Origin: Plotosus lineatus
Lineage: Eukaryota > Chordata > Actinopteri > Siluriformes > Plotosidae
Direction: 5' to 3'
NCBI GenBank assembly: GCA_024760905.1
Contig: CM045729.1
Span: 52,806,080 to 52,870,079 of the forward strand
DNA length: 64,000 nucleotides
Both the position numbers and the translations under genes were made by a program. Below, piece by piece: positions 1 to 11,500 of this stretch (its first letter is position 1; every line of letters starts with the position of its first letter). Below the pieces are notes generated by a model, which did not search any database, had not been told where the DNA came from, and saw nothing but the letters and a program-made list of their open reading frames with translations.

Positions 1-586
1 TGCGGAAGTGGTTTGTGTTTGCTAGACATTTTGGACCATATTGAGTGTAATTTTGCTATTATGGGACCGAAAAAGACCCCACCACAGGCGGAGATCATTG
101 AAAAACACGAACGAGGTGTGCGTTTATGTGACTCAGCGTCCCAGTACCAGTACGCTAAGTCTACCATTGCTCCCATCCTTAAGAACAAGGAAGCTATTAA
201 GGGTGCGTGTGTGGCTAAGGGTGTTTCCAAACAGTAGGCGTTTCCAAACACTCCTTCCAAACAGTAAGTCCCTCCCTCCCTCCTCCTCCCACTCCATTCC
301 ATCAAGCCATCAACTACCATCACAAAGGTAAATAAAACGACTTTATTATACAGTACAGTTTATTTCTTTAATTACAATACAATAGCACATTTATTATACA
401 TAAAATAAGGTATATTTTTGTGTAGTTTTAAGGCTTATTTAGTAGAAAATTATGTTTTATGGGGACCTGGGAACGGATTATTCTCATTTTAATGGTTTCT
501 TATGGGAAATAAATGTTCGGAAGACGAACTTTTCGCCTTACACACACTTTCTGGGAACCAATTATGTTCGTGAGCAGAGGTATCAC

Positions 587-588
<2 letters not shown>
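1..588 (+). mobile_element. Tigger/pogo-like DNA transposon, internally deleted, cut by the window edge
   Basis: An ATG at 61 opens 58 codons (MGPKKTPPQAEIIEKHERGV...) that resemble the N-terminal helix-turn-helix DNA-binding region of Tigger/pogo transposases, including a KSTIAPILKNKE helix. The frame stops at 235-237, so the rest of the HTH and the DDE core are missing. The sequence then runs to a right end at about 540-588 that reads, reversed, CAGTGATACCTCTGCTCACG, a typical pogo-type terminal repeat. The piece is therefore a non-autonomous remnant. The left end lies outside the window. The 238-540 part holds no recognisable gene. Confidence 0.6.

Positions 589-593
<5 letters not shown>

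Positions 594-645
<52 letters not shown>
594..645. repeat. (TA)n microsatellite
   Basis: About 25 TA units lie just left of a TA-target MITE. They probably provided its insertion site. Confidence 0.95.
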
Positions 646-649
<4 letters not shown>

Positions 650-657
650 TATACATA

Positions 658-1056
658 CAGTTGGCCCCCAATTTACGAAGACCCCTTTGTACGAAATCCC
701 CGGATTACGAAAAACATTTTCCTGAGTTTCCGGCCCCGAGATGCGAAACAACCCCCTATTATGAAAAGAAATTAAAAATTCAAACGCGCCAATCAAAATT
801 TCACACGACTCGCGAGTTGCTCTCTCATTGGCTGTCTCTCAACATCCCGTCCCGCTGGCCTCCAAGATAGAGACAGAAGGAAGCTTCACTCTTTAGTTTT
901 TAGTTAAGTTTTTAAGTTGTTTTAATTCAGTAAATGTTTAATAAATGTGGGTGCATTTGAGCTTATCTGGAATTCCGATCCCTCAAGGAATCAAATTAAA
1001 GTTGAGTTTTTCAAGCAGGTAATGCGCTTTGAATTCACGTCTTGTGGGCGTGGCCC

Positions 1057-1090
<34 letters not shown>

Positions 1091-1451
1091 ACCCTTTAGT
1101 TTTTAAGTTGTTTAATTCAGTAAATGTTTAATAAATGTGAGTGCATTTGAGCTCATCTGGAATGCGGATCCCTCAAGGAATCAAATTAAAGTTAATAAAA
1201 TGGTTTAATCTGTTCATAAAATGTTTAAATTGTTTAATAAATACTTTTCTTTTACTTTTAACACACATTTCGTACAAAATTGGTGTACTTTTACCATTTT
1301 TAAAGGCTTTATGGGGTTTATCCAATCAAAAGACTGGAGCCTTGGAACGAATTAGGCGTTTAATATGCAAGATGCGACCCCTACTGATGAAAACCCCGCA
1401 ATACGAAAAGGGCTCTTGAACGGACTAATTTTGTAAGTTGGGGGCCGTGTG
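658..1451 (+). mobile_element. TA-target MITE, family F1
   Basis: The left terminal repeat starts CAGTTGGCCCCCAATTTACG. The right end, reversed, carries the matching GGCCCCCAACTTAC. A TA precedes the left end and both sides are (TA)n tracts, as expected for Tc1/mariner/pogo-type insertion. The element has no transposase. Around 1000-1110 it carries repeated units with a (GA)n tract (1060-1087). Related copies are at 3563-4538 (reversed) and 34992-39251. This copy preserves the undisturbed sequence into which a Rex3 inserted in the third copy. Confidence 0.8.
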
Positions 1452-1458
1452 TGTGTAT

Positions 1459-1459
<1 letters not shown>

Positions 1460-1503
<44 letters not shown>
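1460..1503. repeat. (TA)n microsatellite
   Basis: This second TA tract lies directly right of the F1 MITE and mirrors the 594-645 tract. A short CA tract follows at about 1600-1615. Confidence 0.9.
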
Positions 1504-1505
<2 letters not shown>

Positions 1506-1617
1506 TGTGTGTATGTGTTATATATTATACATATACATACACACGTACACATGCACATACATATCCATATATTTTTTATATATACATATATCTAAATACA
1601 TACACACACACACACAT

Positions 1618-1719
1618 ATGTGGGCAGTGGTGGTCTAGTGGGATAGGGCGCTGGATCGCTGATCCAAAGGTTGGGGGTTCGAGTCCCACTCTCCACAGGG
1701 TTGTCACTGTCCCCCCCCC
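1618..1719 (+). repeat. tRNA-derived SINE head (5' part only)
   Basis: The stretch has a Pol III A box (TGGTCTAGTGGG) near 1629 and a perfect B box (GGTTCGAGTCC) near 1676, in a tRNA-like layout. The same head occurs at 46583-46893, 47925-48252 and 54786-55127. Here the body and tail are missing and the C-tract abuts a Rex3 fragment. It is not a functional tRNA gene: there is no folded 3' half or CCA-proximal stem. Confidence 0.75.
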
Positions 1720-3562
1720 AGAGAAGCCAAGAGACATAGTCCCTCCAGTGTGTTCTAGGTTGACCCCGGGGTCTCTTCCCGGTTGAACATGCCAGAAACA
1801 CCACACCAGGGAGGCATTCTGACTAGATGCCCGAGCCACCTCAACTGGCCCCTCTCAATGCGGAGGAACAGCGGATCTACTCCAAGCTCCCGATGGATGG
1901 TAGAGCTTCTTACCTTAGCACTAAGGGAGAGCCCCGCCACCTGGCGAAGGAAGCTCATTTCAGCCGCTTGTATCCTCGATCGTGTTCTTTCGGTCACTAC
2001 CCAAAGCTCGTGACCATAGGTGAGGGTTGGATCGTAGATCAACTGGTAAATAGAGAGCTTCGCCTTGTGCCTCAGCTCCTTCTTCACCACGACGGACCAG
2101 TACAGGCTCCGCTTAACAGCAGAGGCTGCAGTGATCCGTCTGTCAATCTCCCGCTCCATCCTTCCCTCACTCGTGAACAAGACCCCAAGATACTTAAACT
2201 CCTCCACTCAGGGAAGGACCTCATTCTCGACCCGGAGGGTGCATTCCACCCTTGTCCGACTGAGAACCATGGCCTCAGACTTGGAGGTACTGATCCTCAT
2301 CCCGGCTGCTTCGCACTCAGCTGTGAATCTCTCCAATGAGAGCTGGAGGTCCCTACTTGATGAAGCCAAAAGGACAACATCATCCGCAAAAAGCAGAGAC
2401 GAGATCCGATGGCCACCAAACCAGAACCCCTCAACGCCTCGACTGCGCCTAGAATTTCTGTCCATAAAAATTATGAACAGAATCGGTGACAAAGGACAGC
2501 CTTGGCGGACTCTAACTCCCACCGGAAACAAATTCAACCTGTTGTTGCCAATATGGACCAAACTCTGGCTCCGATGATACAGCGACCAAATGGCCCATAG
2601 CAACAGGTCCGGAATGCCGTATTTTGATTGTTCGAGGGACACGATCGAAAGCCTTCTCCAAATCCACAAAGCACATGTGGACAGATTGGGCAAACTCCCA
2701 TGCCCCCTCCAAAATCCTGTGAAGCATATAGAATTGGTCGAGAGTGCTGCGGCCAGGACGAAAACCACACAGTCGAACCTTGAATTCAGGAGGAACAATC
2801 GGTCAGATCCTCCTCTCTAGTACCCCTGCATAGACTTTCCCAGGTAGGCTGAGGAGTGTGATTATCCGATAATTGGAACACATCCTTCGGTCCCCCTTCT
2901 TAAAAATTGGGACTACCAGCCCAGTTTTCCAATCCAGAGGTACAACCCCCGATGACTACGCGATGTTGCAGAGACGTGTCATCCAAAACAGTCCTACAGT
3001 ATCCAGAGCCCTGAGATATTCCGGGCGGATCTCGTCCAACCTCAGAGCTCAACCACAAAGGAGTTTTTTGACAACCTCAGTGACCCCACTCCAGTGATGG
3101 GCGGACCCCCACCCAAACCCCCAGGGTCTTCCTGTTCCAGAGAGGGCTTGTTGGTGGGATTGAGGAGGTCCTCAAAGTATTCCCTCCACCTCTCAATGAT
3201 ATCCCCAGGTGAGGTAAGCAGCTCCCCACCTCTACTGTAAACAGTGTTCGTGGAGAACTAGTTCCCCCTCCTAAAGCGTCGAATAGCGGTCCAGAACCTT
3301 TCTGAGGCCAACCGATAATCACTCTCTAGGCCCTCATCGAACTCCTCCTACGCCCGAGATTTTGCATCTGTGACAGCCTCGGCTGCAGCACGTTTGGCCT
3401 GCTGGTACCGGTTTGCTGCCTCAGGAGTCCCACAGGCTAATAAAACCCGACAGGCCTCCTTCTTCAGCTGGACGGCCCCCTTCACCGCAGGTGTCCACCA
3501 CCGGGTTCGGGGGTTACCGCCACGACAAGCACCAACAACCTTACGGCCACAGCTATGGACCT
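1720..3562 (-). mobile_element. Rex3-like LINE (RTE clade) copy A, truncated at both ends
   Basis: Minus-strand reading frames match Rex3 reverse transcriptase and its C-terminal region. Visible motifs include [16 protein letters not shown] (the catalytic FADD), [20 protein letters not shown] and [14 protein letters not shown]. The frame is broken into several pieces (1755-2207, 2208-2798 and onward), so it is a dead copy. The endonuclease half is absent because the copy stops at about 3562, inside the region between endonuclease and RT. The extreme 3' end is replaced by the SINE head at 1719. Confidence 0.85.
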
Positions 3563-3832
3563 TACAGCACACACAATACAATACGCATTAAATGTGTATT
3601 GTATACACAATAAATGTTTATTATGGTTCTGTGGGCCACGCCCACCAGCAGGATGCTGAAGCATTTTAAGCCATGGAATTCAAAGCGCATTCCCCGCTTG
3701 ACAGATCGGAGGTCCAAACTCATCTTTAACTTGATTCCTTGATGGATCGGACATCCACATTTATTAAACATTTACTGAATTAAACAACTTAAAAAACTAA
3801 AGAGTTAAGCCTCCTTCTGTCTCTCTTACACG

Positions 3833-3899
<67 letters not shown>

Positions 3900-4538
3900 C
3901 CACACACACAAAACTTGGGCCACCCCCACACTCAACACGCACCTGACGGAACAATTCCATTTAAATGTTTAAATGGACGGGATGTTTTATTTAAAGCGGA
4001 ATTACAGTATCTGTTTGAAAGATCAGAGGTCCTCATTCAATATTAACTTGCTTCCTTGCGAGATCGGAGGTCTTCTCCTACGGAGCACTGTTTTCATTTT
4101 TTAATATCGTGCCGAAATAATCGCCTCCGTCACTGTATTTCCGCTTTACGGTCTCTTTCTGGTTCACTATCGTCCTGATTGTAGTAGAGGGGTTTCGGTG
4201 ATAGCTAAATATAATGCTGCATGATCAATCTCAAAACCAGCCAACAATCAACTCTCCTTCACGCATGTGACAAACAGGAAGTATGGGTCATGTTCACTGT
4301 GTCATCCCTCCTAGCCAATGGGAGGCCAGTGGGGCGGGATGTTGGGAGACAGCCAATGAGAGAGCAACTCGCGCATCGTGTGAAATTTTGATTGGCGCGT
4401 TTGAATTTTGAATGGCGCATCTGGCGCTTTTCATAAGAGGAGGTTGTTTTCGTATCCCGGGGACGAAAACTTGGGAAAATGTTTTTCGTAACCCAGAATT
4501 TTTGTACCCAGGGGGTTTCGTAAGTTGAGGGCTGACTA
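3563..4538 (-). mobile_element. F1 MITE, reversed copy, truncated by Rex3 copy A
   Basis: Read in reverse from 4538, the sequence follows the F1 copy at 658 through the terminal repeat, the GCGCCAATCAAAATTTCACA segment and the CTCTCATTGGCTGTCTC segment. The inner part carries the GGCCACGCCCACAAG-type unit. A CA then CT microsatellite lies at 3836-3895. Nothing in it looks coding. Confidence 0.7.
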
Positions 4539-4588
4539 TGTGTGTGTGTATGTGTATATATATATATAAATATACACGCGCGCGCGCT

Positions 4589-5285
4589 CACTACCTGAGT
4601 TACGACCGAGATCAGGTCCGGCTAACCACTCGTAAGTCAGATTGGTCGTAAGTTGGATCCCATTCACTCAGCATTACTATAAATTCATGTGAAGCGTATT
4701 CTTCACCTGCGTATTCTTTCAACATGCGAAATAAACTTGTAGCCTTACTTTGCACTGCTTGAAACATCAATTTTACATTTTTTTGCATATTATCTTCCAA
4801 CCACATGTGTAGAAACTTTTCCATCTCTGCAATCGGTCCTTCACGCTGTTTTGTGATGGTGGTTGACTGAATTTAGGCTGCTGCTTTCACTGCTTCCTTA
4901 ATGTGGTCCTTGTCCTATAAAATTATAGACACCGTAGAGTGGGAGAGATGGAGATTTCACTTTCACTTTTATCTTTGCCTCCAACGCAGTGCCTTCCTTG
5001 CTTTCTTGGTAGAATTTCCATCTGTTGAATCGGACTTCCTCTTGGGGGCCATTGAAACGGCGTACAGTAAATGAATGTAAAATTGTACTGTAAAAGAGAT
5101 ATTACTGTGACGGTATCTAGTCACTGTGTAGTGGTAGAATGCTGTGAGTGTGAGATGCTGTGCTTCCACAACTATCTTAGGTGCTGCGCTGCCAAACATA
5201 TACAGTAAACTAATAATAGACATCTGCTAGACGTGGTCATAGGTACGGGTGGTCGAAACTCGCGTACGTTGTAACTCGGATAGTG
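4589..5285 (-). mobile_element. Tigger/pogo-like transposon remnant
   Basis: The ends are imperfect inverted repeats: CACTACCTGAGTTACGACC on the left and, reversed, CACTATCCGAGTTACAACG on the right. On the minus strand an ATG near 5052 gives MAPKRKSDSTDGNSTKKARK, the usual opening of Tigger transposases. Further on, 4612-4824 encodes MEKFLHMWLEDNMQKNV, a piece of the CENP-B/Tc5-type DNA-binding region (MEKLL-W-EDQ...). The DDE catalytic domain is absent. The element ends 56 bases before the first recognised neurabin-like exon. Confidence 0.7.
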
Positions 5286-5341
5286 ATTGTTTATATAATT
5301 TGACAGTGACCTTACAGTTTGCTTTCTTATCTTGTGCCCAG

Positions 5342-5534
5342 AGGTTCAGCAGAGCTGCTGGAAGAGTCTGGTTCTGTCTCACCAGCAGGGTCTTTGGCAT
5401 CCATTCCAACTTGCATTCCTTTCTCTTGGTTCAGTGATAAGGACAGAGAAAGAGATCGCGATCCATTATCTTCTACCAGCAGTCTCCCCCAAACTGCAGG
5501 AGAACCCAGTGAACAACAGGATGGCAAGAACAAG
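5342..5534 (+). CDS. ppp1r9a-like: Neurabin-like exon, linker region
   Basis: A strong acceptor (TTTCTTATCTTGTGCCCAG) ends at 5341. The exon has one base completing a codon, then 64 open codons, and a donor AACAAG|GTGCAT. The peptide ([20 protein letters not shown]..., [18 protein letters not shown]) is Ser/Pro and Arg/Asp rich, typical of the disordered linker before the SAM domain. It ends in phase 0, matching the next exon. I infer that it belongs to this gene. No family domain is present. Confidence 0.55.
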
Positions 5535-8500
5535 GTGCATGCAAATTCTGCTGTAATGCTTCACTGCTTTTTACTCCAACTTGTTTGGTAGGATGGTGTA
5601 GTGTGTGTGTGTGTGTAAAAGAATATTACTGATATTGTAATGATGTGTTCACCTTATCCTGGCATGCTGTCTTTTATCCCAGGTTCTTATTTTGTTTAAG
5701 GCATTTTGTAATGAATATACTTAAAAATCAATCAGAATTTTGTGGTGTTCTGAGGTAAAATGCCTTGATAAATCCAAATTTAATCAAGTAAATTAAAACC
5801 CATCTTACCAGTATCTTTAGAAATACAGTAACTGTTTTGTAGAAGTAAATTACTTGAATAATATAGTCACATTGGAAGAACAATAGTAAAAGTTAACATC
5901 TTTAAAGGGAAATCAAACTGAAAAGCTTGCATGCATAGTTTATCGGGTTCTGTTAAGACTTTTTTCATGTAGAAAATATAAATAACAACCAATAACTCAT
6001 TGTCATGTGAAAAGGAGGGAAAAGCCACGAGATCACCCAGTTTCTCCCTGTAATATGGAATTAATTTGCATATAAATACATTGCGCTTTATTTTTTCGTT
6101 CATATGTAGTCTGACTCTTGTTTGATGTATGGGAAAGGAAATGTGTACAGTTTATTTTTATTTGTATAGTTTTAATTTTTTCAGAAGCTCATTAGTTTAT
6201 TTGATTTGTTAATTTAATATATGTATGCAGTTATTTTTGCCATTCAATAGCCTGATATGAACTGGGGGATTCATGTCCTATCCTCGTGATTTCTCGCTCT
6301 TGTGAGAGTCAAACAGCAACCATTTCAAACTGTCTGAAACAAACAGTCAAATGGATTGTCTCATCAGTAAGTGTATACTAGTCCTTCTCAAAAAATTAGC
6401 ATATTGTGATAAAGTTCATTATTTTCTGTAATGTACTGATAAAAATTAAACTTTCATATATTTTAGGTTCATTACACATCAACTGAAATATTTCAGGTCT
6501 TTAATTGTTTTAATACTGATGATTTTGGCACACAGCTCATGAAAACCCAAAATTCCTATCTCAAAAAATTAGCATATCATGTTCAGGTACTCTAAACGAG
6601 CTACTAACCTAATCATCTGAATCAACCAATTAACTCTAAAAACCTGCAAAAGATTCCTGAGGCTTTTAAAAACTCCCAGCCTGGTTCATTACTCAAAACC
6701 GCAATCATGGGTAAGACTGCTGAACTGACTGCTGTCCAGAAGGCCATCATTGACACCCTCAAACAAGAGAAAGAAATCTCTGAGCGAATAGGCTGCTCCC
6801 AGAGTGCTGTATCAAGGCACCTCAGTGGGACGTCTGTGGGAAGGAAAAAGTGAAAGAAGGGCCGATTCCAGACCTTGGGGGACCTGTGGATGAAATATGC
6901 TAATTTTTTGAGATAGGAATTTTGGGTTTTCATGAGCTGTATGCCAAAATCATCAGTATTAAAACAATAAAAGACCTGAAATATTTTAGTTGGTGTGCAA
7001 TAAATCTAAAATATATGAAAGTTTCATTTTTATCATTCCATTACAGAAAATAATTACAATATGCTAATTTTTGGAGAAGGACTAGTATATAATCGGACAA
7101 CTCATCAATAAATGTACATATAATAGATTGAAACTTTTTACTTGAAAAGGTTTAGACATAGTCAACTCTCACCCCCTAAGATTTGGTGGATATTGAGGTG
7201 GGTAGCTCTTTGATGGCTATCCTTAACCACCCCAGTCTCCACTTTGTTTTGTAGCTAAAATAGGAAACATTTGTCGCATCTCGAGCAGTATGTGTCTTTC
7301 AGGTTCAATAAATGCATAAAAAGTGGAGTAGCCAAAAATTATGCTAATAAATAAGAGAGCAAGATGTGGCAATGAGAAGGAACGAGCATATAAAGCAGGA
7401 TGATAGAGGTGGGGAAAAGAGGAGACAGGTGAGAAGAAAAAGAGTGAAAAGAGGACTCTGAGATAAGAGTCAAAGAGAAAGTGGAGACTCAAAGAGAAGA
7501 GGGCAGTTGGAAGGAGTAGGTTTGCTAAATGAAGGCACAGACCGAAGAGAGGTTTACAGGCCTTTGCCTGTAACATGTTAAACTACTATGCTCAGTTTCA
7601 AGGTCTGGGATCAATGTCTTGAACTTCATGACCCTGAGAACATGTTTTCTTGCTTTTCAGAAACATATGGGAAAATGTCTGGCATGATTATATCAGTGCT
7701 GTCACTAACATTCCTTTTTCCAAACAGACAAATCTTTCCTGGTCCTCTCTGTTCAGTCAATCTTTAGATGTGGTACAGTATATATCATCTTAACTTCTAC
7801 CTGAGATTCATTAACTTCTACAACCAAGCTAACAACCTGGTCACATTAGACGTTAGTTTCTGTTTGTACAGTTAGAATGGTGGTAGTGGATTGTCAGTGT
7901 TGCCAACTGTTTTCAAGCGAATCTGCTACAAGTTGTTTACTTGACATCACAGATAACTTTGCATACAGTAGGCCCTTGACATTCGCGGGGGTTCGGTTCC
8001 GGGCCCTCCTGTGAATCAAGATAATCCGCGAGTTCTGTACTCGGAAGTAAAACCCCATGTATCACGTCACATGCCCGAATGAGCAGCCAGAAGTAAAATA
8101 CTATGTATCTATTACATGCACTAAAATATGTTTCTTAAACACATTCTATAGACAGTCTTACTCATTAATACAGTATTAATGTAGTAAAATGCAGTAATGA
8201 TTAAACACTTTTCAATTTTTACTGTTATATTTATTGATGATAAAATATAAACATTGTATAGCATACGTATAAAAACACCTTTCAAAGCATTCTATAAAAA
8301 ACATACAGAACTGTAGTTTTCAAAAATTCCCACTAGAGGAAAATATTGCATTAGGCATGAGATGACCGAATTCAGGTATTAACTGTATTAAGTCCAAGCA
8401 GCTCAGCCACACCCCCCAGCCGAAGCAAGTACAAAACAGAATTTTAGTTAGAGAGCGTTACAAACCAAAGAAGGGGTGATGTTGATGTGAGTTAATACTC

Positions 8501-11500
8501 TGGAGCAGAGGTGAGCGTGATTTTGTTTATTGGGAGTAAATGAGAATAGTGAATTCAGGTGTGCTACCGAGCAGCTCAGCCACGCCCCTCAACCGAAGGG
8601 AAGTAAACGGTTAGTTAGAGGCACAGCGCCAAAATCAAAGCCCCTCAAAACACAGACCATAACAAAAAGGACAAGAAATGTAATAAATTGGAGAAACAAA
8701 ACAAAATGAGAAACATGCTACACCACAGTAAATAAAATATAATACAGACATTTTAAACATTACCTCATGTACTGGAATAATAATTGAAAAAGTCTTTTAA
8801 TAGTGGAGTGTTTTACAAGAGTTCAGATGATTGTTCCTCTTCAGCAATGACGTGACTTCAGAGGAAACTGTCGTTACTTCCGGAGAAAGTCTTATTTCTT
8901 CAGAAGACACATCCAACCTCATTACCTTTTTCTGGTGCTTAGCAGGCGTTTGAGTGACATCATAGAACTTAACTGGTAATTAAAACACACACAGAAAAAA
9001 AGGCTCATTGCCAACTTGTGCGCAAAGGAGGAAAAAGGGGCGTTAAATCATCTCAACCAATCAGCAGGAAAGAGCACAGCCATTGGCTGAATTTTAATCA
9101 CGTGCGAGTTGCTCGGCAGTTCGCGAATACTCAAACCGTGAGTGCAAAACCGTGAATAGTCAAGGGCCTATTGTACACAATATTTATCATGACCAGTTTC
9201 TAATAAAATTACAACTAAGGATATGAAGACTTTATTGGAATAGAAAGTAATAGATTATCATCATCATCATCATCTTCTGCTAAGTCCAGGGTCGGGTTGC
9301 AGGGGCAGTAACCTAAGTAAAGAGGTTTAGACGTCCCTCTCCCCAGCCACTTCCTCCAACTCTCCCGGGGGGGACACCGAGGCGGTCCCAGACAAGCCGA
9401 GAGACATAGTCCCTCCAGCGTGTTCTAGGTCGACCCCGGGGTCTCTTCCCGGTTGAACATGCCAGAAACACCACACCAGGGAGGCGTCCAGGAGGCATTC
9501 TAACCAGATGCCTGAGCCACCTCAACTGGCCTTCTCAATGCGGAGGAGCAGCAGATCTTACTCTGAGCTCTCAACGGATGGTAGAGCTTCTCACCTTATC
9601 ACTAAGGGAGAACCCCGCCACCCAGCGAAGGAAGCTCATTTCAGCCCCTTGTATCTGCGATCTTGTTCTTTCGGTCACTCCCAAAAGCTCGTGACCATAG
9701 GTGAGGGTTGGAACGTAGATCGACTGATAAATTGAGAGCTTCGCCTTGTGGCTCAGCTCCTTCACCACAACGGACCGGTACAGGCTCCGCTTAACAGCAG
9801 AGGCTGCAGCGATCCATCTGTCGATCTCCTGCTCCATCCTTCCCTCACTCATGAACAAGACCCCAAGATACTTAAACTCCTCCACTTGGGGAAGGACCTC
9901 ATTCCGAACCCGGAGGGTGCATTCCACCCTTGTCCGACTGAGAACCATGGCCTCAGACTTGGAGGTATTGATCCTCATCCCGGCTGCTTCGCACTAAGCT
10001 GCGAATCGCTCCAATGAGAGCTGGAGGTCCCGACTTGATGAAGCCAAAAGGACAACATCATCCGCAAAAAGCAGTGACGAGATCCAATGACCACCAAACC
10101 AGAAACCCTCAACGCCTCGACTGTGCCCAGAAATTCTGTCCATCAAAATTATGAACAGAATCAGTAACAAAGGACAGCCTTGGCGGACTCCAACTCCCAC
10201 CGGAAACAAATTCAATCTGTTGTGGCCAATACGGACCAAACTCTGGCTCCAATGATACAGCGACCGAATGGCCCGTAGCAACGGTACCGGAACGCCGTAC
10301 TCTCGGAGCATGCCCCACAGGATTGTTCGAGGGACATGATTGAAAGCCTTCTCCAAATCCACAAACACATGTGGACAGATTGGGCAAACTCCCATGCCCC
10401 CTCCAGAATCCTGTGGAGCGTGTAGAGTTGGTCAAGAGTACTACGTCAGGACGAAAACCACATTGTTCCTCCTGAATCCAAGGTTTGACTATCGGTCGTA
10501 GCCTCCTCTCTAGTACCCCTGCATAGACTTTCCCAGGTAGGCTGAGGAGTGTGATTTCCCCGATAATTGGAACACACCCTTCGGTCCCCCTTCTTAAAAA
10601 TCGGGACCACCACCCCTGTTTGCCAGTCCAGAGGTACAGCCCCCGATGACCACGCGATGTTGCAGAGACGTGTCAACCAAGACACTCCTACAGCATCCAG
10701 AGCCCTGAGAGATTCCGGGCAGATCTCGTTCAACCCCGGAGCTCGACCACTGAAGAGTCTTTTGACAACCTCAGTGACCTCCACTCCAGTGATGGACGGA
10801 CCCCCACCCAAACCCCCATGGTCTTTCCCTTCCACAGAGGGCGTGTTGGTGGGATTGAGGAGGTCCTCAAAGTATTCCCTCCACCTCTCGACAACATCCC
10901 CAGTAGAGGTAAGCAGCTCCCCACCTCCACTGTAAACAGTGTTTGTGGAGAACTGCTTCCCCCTCCTAAGGCATCGGATGGCGGTCCAGAACCTTTTTGA
11001 GGCCAACCGATAATCACTCTCCAGGCCCTCATCGAACTCCTCCCACGCCCGAGATTTTGCATCTGTGACAGCCTCGGGTGCAGCATGTTTGGCCTGCCGG
11101 TACCTGTTTGCTGCCTCGGGAGTCCCACAGGCTAATAAAACCCGATAGGCCTCTTTCTTCAGCTGGACGGCCCCCTTCACCGCAGGTGTCCACCACCAGG
11201 TTCGGGGGTGACCGCAACGACAAGCACCGACGACCTTCTGGCAACAGCTATGGGCTGCCGCCTCAGCAATGGAGGCATGAAACATGGCCCATTCGGATTC
11301 CATGTCCCCCGCCTCCACCGGGACATGGTTGTAGCTCTGCTGGAGGTGGGAATTAAAGGCTTCTCGGACAGGGGACTTCGCCAAACGTTCCCAGCAGACC
11401 CTGATTACAAGCTTGGGCCTGCCAGGTCTGGAAGGCAGCCTCCCCTACCATCAAAGCCAACTCACCACCAGGTAGTGATCAGTAGACAGCTCAGTTCCTC

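Noticed and set aside
452..796. Frames with long YIYIYI or CVCVCV runs here and at 1451, 14306, 14552, 19612 and elsewhere
   Set aside because: They are translations of TA, TG and CA microsatellites.
1621..1696. Possible tRNA gene (A and B boxes)
   Set aside because: It has no complete cloverleaf and several dispersed copies with SINE bodies exist; it is a SINE head.
7223..7576. 117-residue minus-strand frame
   Set aside because: Low-complexity Phe/Leu/Ser peptide from a purine-rich strand; no homology recognised and no splice context.
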